DNA from: RGIG4608 sp045606265
GTDB taxonomy: Bacteria; Bacillota; Clostridia; Oscillospirales; CAG-272
NCBI GenBank assembly: GCA_045606265.1
Contig: JAZURO010000198.1
Coordinates: 1-11,504, forward strand
DNA: 11,504 nt
Reading direction: 5' to 3'
Shown in pieces: positions 7,846 to 11,504 of the stretch (the stretch's first letter is position 1; each line of letters begins with the position of its first letter). The notes under the pieces are model-generated. The model was not told where the DNA came from, did not search any database, and was given only the letters and a program-made list of their open reading frames with translations. The position numbers and the translations under genes were made by a program.

Positions 7846-8664
7846 ATGAGTTGCACAAGAGCAAAAATTGTTGCCCAGGCACAGGATTGGGTTGGCAGGA
7901 ATGAATATGACGACAGCCATGTGCTGATCATTGACACATACAATTCCCACAAGCCCTTGGCAAGAGGCTACAAGCTGAAATACACCGACTCCTGGTGCTC
8001 CGGCTTTGCATCTGCGGTGGCTATCGCCTGTATTGCTACAGACATTATCCCGACCGAAGTAGGCTGCTACTACCACGTGAAGGCGTTCAAGAGTATGGGC
8101 ATTTGGGTGGAAGACGATGCCTATGTACCGCAGCCGGGCGACTACCTTTTCTACGATTGGCAGGATAGCGGAAAAGGCGACAACACCGGTACCCCCGACC
8201 ATGTGGGCATCGTGGAAAAGGTGGAGAACGGCGTGATTACCGTCATTGAAGGCAACTACGAAAACGCTGTAGGCCGCAGAACGCTGGAGGTCAACGGCAG
8301 GTATATCCGCGGCTACGGCGTTCCCAAGTATGACGAGGAACCAGAAACGGATACATACACCCACGAGGATTTTCTGCGGGAGCTGCAAAAGGCGCTGGGC
8401 GCCCCTGTGACAGGCGAAGCAGACCTGGCAACGCTGGGCATGACCGTCACCGTATCCACCAAGGTCAACGCCGCTCACGCTGCCGTAAAGCCCTTGCAGA
8501 AACGACTGAACGCCCTGGGTTACACCGAAGTGGGAGCCGCTGACGGCAAAGCCGGCCCCAAGTTTACCAGCGCCATTCTTCACTTCCAGGAGGACAACGC
8601 CTGCACCCCCACCGGCGCCCTGCAGGAGTGGGACAAGACGTGGCACAAGGTTATCTGGGGTTAA
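7846..8664 (+). CDS. Endolysin: CHAP/NlpC-P60-like peptidoglycan hydrolase with C-terminal wall-binding motifs
   Basis: A 272-residue lysin that would cleave host peptidoglycan at the end of infection. The N-terminal domain (about 1-170) has the cysteine-hydrolase layout: 'TDSWCSGFAS' with C51 as the likely nucleophile, 'TPDHVGIVEKVENG' with H119, and 'VIEGNY' (E135/N137) as the likely third residue. 'YVPQPGDYLFYDW' (93-105) precedes the histidine as usual in CHAP-type enzymes. After a short linker come two peptidoglycan-binding-like motifs, 'FLRELQKALGAPVTGEADL' and 'VKPLQKRLNALGY' plus 'FTSAILHFQ', as in clostridial phage lysins. There is no signal peptide, so export would depend on a holin. 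ATG 7846 is used because AAGGAG at 7831-7836 is 9 bases upstream; the in-frame GTG 7813 lies inside the hairpin and has no SD. Its G+C content is much higher than that of the holin next to it. Confidence 0.88.
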   Translation: MSCTRAKIVAQAQDWVGRNEYDDSHVLIIDTYNSHKPLARGYKLKYTDSWCSGFASAVAIACIATDIIPTEVGCYYHVKAFKSMGIWVEDDAYVPQPGDYLFYDWQDSGKGDNTGTPDHVGIVEKVENGVITVIEGNYENAVGRRTLEVNGRYIRGYGVPKYDEEPETDTYTHEDFLRELQKALGAPVTGEADLATLGMTVTVSTKVNAAHAAVKPLQKRLNALGYTEVGAADGKAGPKFTSAILHFQEDNACTPTGALQEWDKTWHKVIWG

Positions 8665-8675
8665 GGAGGAACAAA

Positions 8676-8861
8676 ATGAAGGAAAAATTATCCAAGCTTT
8701 TAACAATCAAAAGTATTGTTACCATTCTTTTGACGGCTGTTTTTTGCTATTTAAGCATTGTCGGAAACATTCTTGCAGACCAGTTTATGACGGTTTTTGC
8801 CGTTGTAATTGCGTTTTATTTCGGCACACAGCACGAAAAAAAGGTGGTTGAAGCAAGTTGA
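8676..8861 (+). CDS. Small two-helix membrane protein, holin candidate
   Basis: A 61-residue protein with two predicted membrane helices, about residues 11-31 (IKSIVTILLTAVFCYLSIVG) and 36-52 (QFMTVFAVVIAFYFGTQ), a lysine-rich N-terminus and a charged tail (HEKKVVEAS). Size, topology and position between the endolysin and an XhlA-like gene make it the likely holin, which would open the membrane for the lysin. ATG 8676 follows TTAAGGAGGAAC, a strong SD beginning right at the lysin stop; an upstream in-frame ATG at 8628 lies within the lysin and lacks an SD. The stop overlaps the next start (TTGA). It is AT-rich, unlike the lysin. The family-level match is by signature and topology only. Confidence 0.72.
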   Translation: MKEKLSKLLTIKSIVTILLTAVFCYLSIVGNILADQFMTVFAVVIAFYFGTQHEKKVVEAS

Positions 8862-9097
8862 ATATGGAACACGCGGATTATGTCGATTTGAAAAATCAAT
8901 TGCAAAGCGAGTTTGACGGACGGTATGTGCTGATTGAAGATTGCGAAAAGACGGTCAAAGAGGAGAGCAAGAAAATTGATCGATTGACCTTGGAGTTCGC
9001 AAAAAGCAACACAAAGCTGAACATTTTGATCGGCATTCTGTCTGCCATCGCCGTGCCAATTCTCGGCGTATGTGTAAAGTTGCTTTTTGGTGGTTGA
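8858..9097 (+). CDS. XhlA-like lysis accessory protein with C-terminal membrane anchor
   Basis: A 79-residue protein. Residues about 10-53 are highly charged and likely helical or coiled coil (with EDCEKTVKEESKKIDRLTLE in the middle), followed by a C-terminal membrane helix at about 55-77 (LNILIGILSAIAVPILGVCV). This layout matches the haemolysin XhlA family, which in PBSX-type phages works with a holin in lysis. The start is taken as TTG 8858: AAGGTGG at 8841-8847 is 10 bases upstream and the codon overlaps the holin stop as TTGA. ATG 8864 would be 16 bases from the SD and would shorten the protein by two residues. The stop codon lies within the -35 box of a promoter that starts the next transcription unit. 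Confidence 0.75.
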   Translation: MNMEHADYVDLKNQLQSEFDGRYVLIEDCEKTVKEESKKIDRLTLEFAKSNTKLNILIGILSAIAVPILGVCVKLLFGG

Positions 9098-9122
9098 CAA
9101 TCGGCGGTTGATTTGGTAAAAT
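9094..9122 (+). promoter_or_regulatory. Near-consensus sigma-A promoter with extended -10
   Basis: TTGACA at 9094-9099 is separated by exactly 17 bases from TAAAAT at 9117-9122, and TGG just before the -10 makes an extended -10 (TGN) element. Transcription should begin near 9129. The -35 box overlaps the stop codon of the XhlA-like gene, and the promoter faces the membrane protein gene at 9228. Confidence is high because of the combined match and placement in front of a gene. Confidence 0.85.
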
Positions 9123-9135
9123 CACAAACATGGGG

Positions 9136-9219
9136 CGGCGATTGCAACGCCGTAGGGTATGAAATGCCTCCCATACCCTTTCCCCTGTTAAAAATTTGGA
9201 GGCTATCAAGATTTGGAGG
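9136..9219 (+). promoter_or_regulatory. Structured 5' leader with two hairpins and duplicated Shine-Dalgarno sites
   Basis: The predicted leader carries a 5-bp hairpin (CGGCG/CGCCG, 9136-9152) and an 8-bp hairpin (AGGGTATG/CATACCCT, 9154-9179). The 10-base loop of the second, AAATGCCTCC, contains GCCTCC, complementary to GGAGGC at 9198-9203; its CCTCC part can also pair with GGAGG at 9215-9219. The string ATTTGGAGG occurs twice (9194-9202 and 9211-9219). The second copy is the SD for ATG 9228; the first is suitably placed for an in-frame TTG at 9213. Regulation by loop-SD pairing is an inference. The second hairpin, followed by TTT, might instead be a weak terminator for late transcription. 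Confidence 0.5.
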
Positions 9220-9227
9220 TAAAAATT

Positions 9228-9518
9228 ATGGCAAACTGTGAAACTTGTAAGAAGGTGCAAAATGCACCCGAAAGCGTACCCTATATCGTGCATGAATCGT
9301 CTATGGCAAGGATGGAGCGGCAAATCAAGCGTCTGTGGATTGCTCTCATTGTCTGCATCTCTTTAATCTTTGCCAGTAATGCTGGCTGGCTGATCTATGA
9401 AGCACAATTTGAAACATTTGAATATTCCTATGATTACCAGCAAGACGGTCAAGGCACCAACATTATTGGTGATGGGAATGATGTAAACAATGGCGCAGAG
9501 ACTGAGGATCAAAATTAA
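9228..9518 (+). CDS. Single-pass membrane protein of unknown function (possibly truncated)
   Basis: A 96-residue protein: an N-terminal CxxC (C4, C7), the segment 'VPYIVHESSMARMERQIKRL' before the membrane, one membrane helix at about 36-57 (LWIALIVCISLIFASNAGW) and a hydrophilic, glycine/asparagine-rich acidic tail. The basic residues before the helix suggest the N-terminus is cytoplasmic and the tail outside. The SD GGAGG at 9215-9219 is 8 bases from ATG 9228. The general sequence style (CxxC, VHES, MARMER, IKRLWIAL) is familiar from gut Firmicutes phages, but I know no function. After its TAA the same frame continues for 20 highly charged codons up to a TGA that overlaps the next start, suggesting the original C-terminus has been cut off by a nonsense change or is reached by readthrough. 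Confidence 0.75.
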   Translation: MANCETCKKVQNAPESVPYIVHESSMARMERQIKRLWIALIVCISLIFASNAGWLIYEAQFETFEYSYDYQQDGQGTNIIGDGNDVNNGAETEDQN

Positions 9519-9577
9519 AAAGAAGAAAAAGAAAAACGGGAACGCAAAAGGCGTAAGAGTAAGACGGAGGTAACGCA

Positions 9578-9883
9578 TTGACTGTATTTGTCGCACACGC
9601 ACAAACAGAAGATAGTTCCATCCGTACATCTAAAATCGTGTTGCAGTTGCAGATGGAAAATCCCACGCATTGTTTTATTCCTGCCGCTATCGCTTTTGAG
9701 CATCTATACAACGGCGATTTTTCGCAGGATGATATTTTCGACATTGCAGCGGATTTGCTTATGAACTGCGATCAAATGCTGATCGTCAGCGACATTTCGC
9801 CCATTATGCGGCGGCAAATCGACTATTGCCGAATGGTCGGGATGGAGGAGGTAGACCTTGCGGAAAAGTACCGAAGCATATAA
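9578..9883 (+). CDS. Nucleoside 2-deoxyribosyltransferase-like small protein (DUF4406/DUF7768 type)
   Basis: A 101-residue protein with the pattern of small phage nucleoside-deoxyribosyltransferase-like proteins: a starting beta strand (MTVFVAHA), a central 'NPTHCFIPAAIAFEHL', a helix leading to 'LLMNCDQMLIVSDIS' (60-74), then 'MRRQIDYCRMVGMEEVDL' (77-94). In related enzymes the last region carries a catalytic glutamate (G-x-M-x-x-E); here the equivalent place appears to be Q80, so base-exchange activity may be lost. Members could act in nucleotide salvage or signal-nucleotide binding; the substrate here is unknown. The TTG 9578 start has GGAGG 7 bases upstream (9566-9570). The gene overlaps the next by 26 bases. 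Confidence 0.6.
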   Translation: MTVFVAHAQTEDSSIRTSKIVLQLQMENPTHCFIPAAIAFEHLYNGDFSQDDIFDIAADLLMNCDQMLIVSDISPIMRRQIDYCRMVGMEEVDLAEKYRSI

Positions 9884-10073
9884 TCTGTCAAGGTCTGAAC
9901 TGCAATACCTCATTGACCAATGGATTTTTAATGAACGGCATCGGCTGATTTTGAGTGACCGGCTATTCAATGGCACGACCTACGAACGGCTGGCTGAGAA
10001 ATACGACCTATCCACCCAGCAAGTGAAAAACATCGTTTACAAGGCGATGGACAGGCTGGAAAAACACCTATAA
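9858..10073 (+). CDS. Sigma-70 region 4-like helix-turn-helix protein
   Basis: A 71-residue DNA-binding protein. Residues 10-37 form a helix (LSRSELQYLIDQWIFNERHR), followed by 'NGTTYERLAEKYDLSTQQVKNIVYKAMDRLEKHL' from residue 38, read as the region 4 helix-turn-helix: T-Y-E-x-L-A as first helix, LSTQQVKNIVYKA as recognition helix. Such short proteins in Firmicutes phages act as transcription activators or anti-sigma-like regulators (ArpU/sigma-70 region 4 types). TTG 9858 is used because GGAGGAGG at 9844-9851 lies 6 bases upstream. It is the last gene of a unit with its own promoter (9094) and terminator (10080), so it could control other phage promoters, including those nearby; this is inferred. 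Confidence 0.7.
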   Translation: MRKSTEAYNLSRSELQYLIDQWIFNERHRLILSDRLFNGTTYERLAEKYDLSTQQVKNIVYKAMDRLEKHL

Positions 10074-10079
10074 AGAACG

Positions 10080-10108
10080 CCCCGCCGAAAGGTGGGGTTT
10101 TCTTTTTC
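10080..10108 (+). terminator. Strong rho-independent terminator
   Basis: A 7-bp GC-rich stem (CCCCGCC with GGTGGGG, one G-T pair) closes a GAAA tetraloop and is followed directly by TTTTCTTTTT. It lies 6 bases after the stop of the sigma-like gene and ends the transcription unit begun at 9094. Confidence 0.92.
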
Positions 10109-10141
10109 TCAAAATAGTTATAAAATTTTATGAAAAAGTTG

Positions 10142-10170
10142 TTGACAAATGGGGATGGATGGTGTATAAT
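10142..10170 (+). promoter_or_regulatory. Perfect consensus sigma-A promoter
   Basis: TTGACA at 10142-10147 and TATAAT at 10165-10170 with a 17-base spacer exactly match the vegetative consensus. The bases upstream (about 10109-10140) are very rich in A and T and could act as an UP element. Transcription should start near 10177, giving a leader of about 45 bases to the ATG at 10223. The preceding terminator insulates it from upstream transcription. Confidence 0.93.
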
Positions 10171-10222
10171 AAAGACAGTTAAGGGGAACACAAAACAAAC
10201 TATTTAATTGGAGGCAACAATT

Positions 10223-10462
10223 ATGACACAGTATAAAGGCTACTACATCGACCACATCTATTTCCACAGCAAGGCTGAAATTGATGCTCACATCAAGCAG
10301 AAAGCCGTTGAGGAATATCAGCGCAGAATTAGATATTTCGCAAACCACTCCACTATGGAGGCTTGCATTTTCTGCTCTGAGCAGGCTGATCTGCTTCGTA
10401 ATAATTTCGGTTTCTCCTATGAAGAAATCGAGGCGATTGAGATCGCCGCTTACGCAGCATAA
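10223..10462 (+). CDS. Small phage protein of unknown function
   Basis: A 79-residue soluble protein beginning 'MTQYKGYYIDHIYFHSKAEI'. The N-terminal segment looks like two beta strands, the rest is mostly helical and acidic, with two cysteines (in EACIFCSEQ) and an alanine-rich end. No membrane helix or known motif is seen. ATG 10223 follows TTGGAGGC with GGAGG at 10210-10214, 8 bases away; an in-frame TTG at 10208 overlaps the SD and is rejected. It is the first gene after the perfect promoter, so it should be highly transcribed, perhaps early in infection. The overall style resembles small early proteins of gut Firmicutes phages, but no role can be named. Confidence 0.75.
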   Translation: MTQYKGYYIDHIYFHSKAEIDAHIKQKAVEEYQRRIRYFANHSTMEACIFCSEQADLLRNNFGFSYEEIEAIEIAAYAA

Positions 10463-10464
10463 CA

Positions 10465-10482
10465 GGGAGGGGCAACCCTCCC
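10465..10482 (+). other. Perfect stem-loop with GCAA tetraloop
   Basis: A 7-bp perfect stem GGGAGGG/CCCTCCC with a GCAA loop lies 2 bases after a stop codon. Only AAATTT follows, so it is not a full terminator. It may stabilise the upstream message 3' end or partly attenuate transcription into the CxxC genes. The SD of the next gene lies 13 bases beyond; the CCCTCCC arm could in principle also pair with its GGAGG. Confidence 0.7.
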
Positions 10483-10507
10483 AAATTTATAAAATGGAGG
10501 TTATAAA

Positions 10508-10852
10508 ATGGCTAAAATAAATGGTCAAATAGTTACCTGCGACCGATGTGGCAAACACATATTCCTTAAATGCACCGGAGAAGGAGAGACGGACGGCGGA
10601 TTCACGAGATGGAATAATTTCGAACCCATGCCAGACGGCTGGGATTTAGTAGCTGTGCCGAAGTCTTTGGGGTGGGTCGGCAACGGAAATGCTTATAACG
10701 GCTATATTCAAGTGTGCGATGATTGTCACAAGCTGTGGGACAATATTATTATTGATGGGTTTCTAAAAGGAACTAAATTCGAGAGGAGTGCAGAAGATGG
10801 CAAGAGCATACATAGCACCACGCAAAAAGATGATGAAAAGCCGGAAATATAA
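10508..10852 (+). CDS. Zinc-ribbon-like small protein
   Basis: A 114-residue protein with two CxxC pairs, C11/C14 (CDRCG) and C70/C73 (CDDCH), about 55 residues apart, probably binding one zinc ion. Between them is a beta-rich insertion with tryptophans (W35, W45, W56) and 'FEPMPDGWDLVAVP'. The C-terminal 30 residues are polar and likely disordered. TGGAGG at 10495-10500 sits 7 bases before ATG 10508. The fold resembles phage zinc-ribbon proteins that bind nucleic acid or protein, but the function is unknown. It overlaps the next gene by 56 bases, so the two are probably made together. Confidence 0.7.
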   Translation: MAKINGQIVTCDRCGKHIFLKCTGEGETDGGFTRWNNFEPMPDGWDLVAVPKSLGWVGNGNAYNGYIQVCDDCHKLWDNIIIDGFLKGTKFERSAEDGKSIHSTTQKDDEKPEI

Positions 10853-11000
10853 CGGCAAGTGCGAACATTGTGGAACACCAAAACCGTTGAGTGAGGTGTA
10901 CTGCTATATTGACGATGTAAACCCGGCGATCACATACAACGCTCTATATTTGTGTATTGATTGCTATAAAAAGAAATATGGAAATGGAGGCAACCAATGA
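10797..11000 (+). CDS. Small CxxC protein resembling a degenerate HNH/treble-clef domain
   Basis: A 67-residue protein with a very basic N-terminus (MARAYIAPRKKMMKSRKY) and paired cysteines C22/C25 (CEHC) and C53/C56 (CIDC). The spacing and the text around it ('CEHCG' ... 'EVYCYIDDVNP' ... 'NALYLCIDCYKKKYG') resemble an HNH domain, whose usual form is CxxCG ... EVHHI ... NL-LC-x-x-CH. Here the catalytic histidines are replaced by Y35-C36-Y37 and Y57, so nuclease activity is unlikely while zinc binding and nucleic-acid contact remain possible. ATG 10797 is chosen because GAGGAG at 10783-10788 is 8 bases upstream; the in-frame GTG 10788 overlaps that SD. The stop overlaps the next start as ATGA. 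Confidence 0.65.
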   Translation: MARAYIAPRKKMMKSRKYNGKCEHCGTPKPLSEVYCYIDDVNPAITYNALYLCIDCYKKKYGNGGNQ

Positions 11001-11131
11001 GCGATATAGAGGCTATTTATTGGCTCAAACAAATCAAAGAAAAATACATTCATGGCGGCGATGAAAGTTTTGATGAAAAGCGAAAGCAAGCCATTGACAT
11101 TGCAATTGAGAATTTACAAAAATCAAACTAA
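10997..11131 (+). CDS. 44-residue phage protein of unknown function
   Basis: A short but well-supported gene: ATG 10997 follows GGAGG at 10986-10990 with 6 bases of spacing and overlaps the previous stop as ATGA. The product starts MSDIEAIYWLKQIKEKYIHG, continues with a charged loop (GGDESFDEKRKQ) and ends in a helix (AIDIAIENLQKSN). This two-helix pattern, with '..L..IKEKYIHGGDE.F...K..AID.AI..L', is familiar from many tiny phage proteins without known function. It is the last gene before a strong terminator. Confidence 0.75.
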   Translation: MSDIEAIYWLKQIKEKYIHGGDESFDEKRKQAIDIAIENLQKSN

Positions 11132-11144
11132 AATTATACAAAAA

Positions 11145-11181
11145 CCGTCCTTGCACTTGATTGTGCGAGGGCGGCTTTTTT
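11145..11181 (+). terminator. Strong rho-independent terminator
   Basis: A 12-bp stem (CCGTCCTTGCAC with GTGCGAGGGCGG, two G-T pairs) closes the loop TTGATT and is followed by CTTTTTT. Runs of A before the stem mean it may also work on the opposite strand. It ends the unit started at 10142. Confidence 0.92.
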
Positions 11182-11213
11182 GTTATGCTTTCAGCAGAAA
11201 AGGAGGCGATTTT

Positions 11214-11432
11214 TTGACCATCGAAGAATACATCAAGAGCAAGCCTAAATTTGAATTGATGCCATTCGTAACAATTTACACAGCCATTATGGAACTGATA
11301 AACGATGGCTTTATCGAGCAGTCAGCATTTGAGAAAGGCGGTGGCGAAAATGTGGCAGTACATAAATTTGAACCCCAAAAGAAAGAGTGTAGGCGACTGT
11401 ACAGTGCGGGCGATTTCCACAGCAACAGATAA
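11214..11432 (+). CDS. Small phage protein of unknown function, TTG start
   Basis: A 72-residue product starting MTIEEYIKSKPKFELMPFVT, mostly helical up to residue 40 (IYTAIMELINDGFIEQ), suggesting a small helical or winged-helix-like fold. AGGAGG at 11201-11206 lies 7 bases before TTG 11214; longer frames upstream run through the terminator and are not credible. The last 27 residues (HKFEPQKKECRRLYSAGDFH) overlap, in another frame, the start of the GDC-motif gene at 11350, so the true C-terminus may have been altered by a frameshift. No function known; no promoter is obvious in the 32 bases after the terminator. Confidence 0.6.
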   Translation: MTIEEYIKSKPKFELMPFVTIYTAIMELINDGFIEQSAFEKGGGENVAVHKFEPQKKECRRLYSAGDFHSNR

Positions 11433-11504
11433 CGGATGGATGGAAACATACCTTGACCTTTGTTTGTTTGGATTGCTTATGGCAGATATGCCGAGTGCCA
11501 ACAG
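11350..11504 (+). CDS. GDC-motif phage protein, N-terminal part (3' end outside window)
   Basis: The frame from ATG 11350 is open to the end of the window (51 residues). It opens 'MWQYINLNPKRKSVGDCTVR' and continues 'AISTATDNGWMETYLDLCLFG', then '..MADMPSAN'. The combination N-P-x(5)-VGDC-x-x-RAI, a W-x-x-x-Y helix and D-M-P-S-A-N is a recurrent signature of phage proteins in Gram-positive hosts; the cysteine after GD looks like the start of a papain-like or C39-like helix, but no activity is established to my knowledge. The SD is weak (AGGCGG about 8 bases upstream), so translation may depend on coupling with the gene at 11214, which it overlaps by 83 bases in another frame. Confidence 0.65.
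   Translation, partial: MWQYINLNPKRKSVGDCTVRAISTATDNGWMETYLDLCLFGLLMADMPSAN

Noticed and set aside
7822..8706. A 294-codon minus-strand open frame opposite the endolysin.
   Set aside because: It is a shadow of the G+C-rich lysin gene; the + strand frame has clear catalytic motifs and an SD.
9490..9573. A 27-codon very basic peptide (ATG 9490) across the end of the membrane protein gene.
   Set aside because: No SD in front, and the charged text is better explained by the continuation of the membrane protein's own frame.
11052..11213. Upstream extension of the gene at 11214 to an ATG at 11052.
   Set aside because: It would be translated through the preceding gene in another frame and through the terminator at 11145-11181, with no SD at 11052.
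1..11504. CRISPR array, tRNA, integrase or attachment site.
   Set aside because: No regularly spaced identical repeats, tRNA-like clover-leaf, recombinase motif or paired direct repeat was seen.

Overview
The window is a stretch of tailed-phage (siphovirus-type) genome from a Gram-positive host. It is most likely a gut Clostridia (Bacillota) host: the tail proteins are of Firmicutes type (Dit, a Tal-like hub and a BppU-type fibre), the lysis set is a CHAP-like lysin with a small holin and an XhlA-like protein, the Shine-Dalgarno (SD) sites are strong, and TTG/GTG starts are common. All supported genes are on the + strand and tightly packed. No integrase, attachment site, repressor, tRNA or CRISPR array is visible, so prophage or free phage cannot be decided.

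Tail and host-recognition region (1-7795). It opens with the C-terminal part of a tape measure protein, followed by a distal tail (Dit-like) protein and a baseplate-hub (Tal, phage minor structural) protein. Next is an 871-residue fibre/spike built from a BppU-type N-terminus, a glycine-rich joint and a pectate-lyase-like beta-helix. A tail-tip accessory protein follows, with three 21-residue repeats, a PKD-like domain and BspA-type leucine-rich repeats. A 60-residue protein of unknown role closes the region. Base composition jumps sharply inside the fibre gene at about 4795, which points to a modular swap of the receptor-binding half.

Lysis region (7796-9097). A hairpin precedes a CHAP-like endolysin with C-terminal cell-wall-binding motifs. 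A two-helix holin candidate and an XhlA-like protein with a C-terminal membrane anchor follow, joined by a TTGA stop/start overlap. The lysin is much richer in G+C than the holin beside it.

Post-lysis region (9094-11504). A near-consensus sigma-A promoter overlaps the XhlA stop codon. It begins a compact unit: a structured leader, a membrane protein, a nucleoside-deoxyribosyltransferase-like protein and a sigma-region-4-like DNA-binding protein, ended by a textbook terminator. A second promoter, a perfect TTGACA-17-TATAAT, starts another unit of four small genes (one unknown, two with paired CxxC motifs, one 44-residue protein), also ended by a strong terminator. Beyond it begin a short unknown gene and the 5' end of a GDC-motif phage protein. 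The layout suggests late genes give way here to separately promoted accessory or early genes.

The most notable points are the self-contained promoter-to-terminator cassette with its own sigma-like gene, a probable nonsense truncation (or readthrough site) at 9516, a leader hairpin whose loop could pair with the Shine-Dalgarno sites, the mosaic fibre gene, and the repeat/PKD/LRR tail-tip protein.
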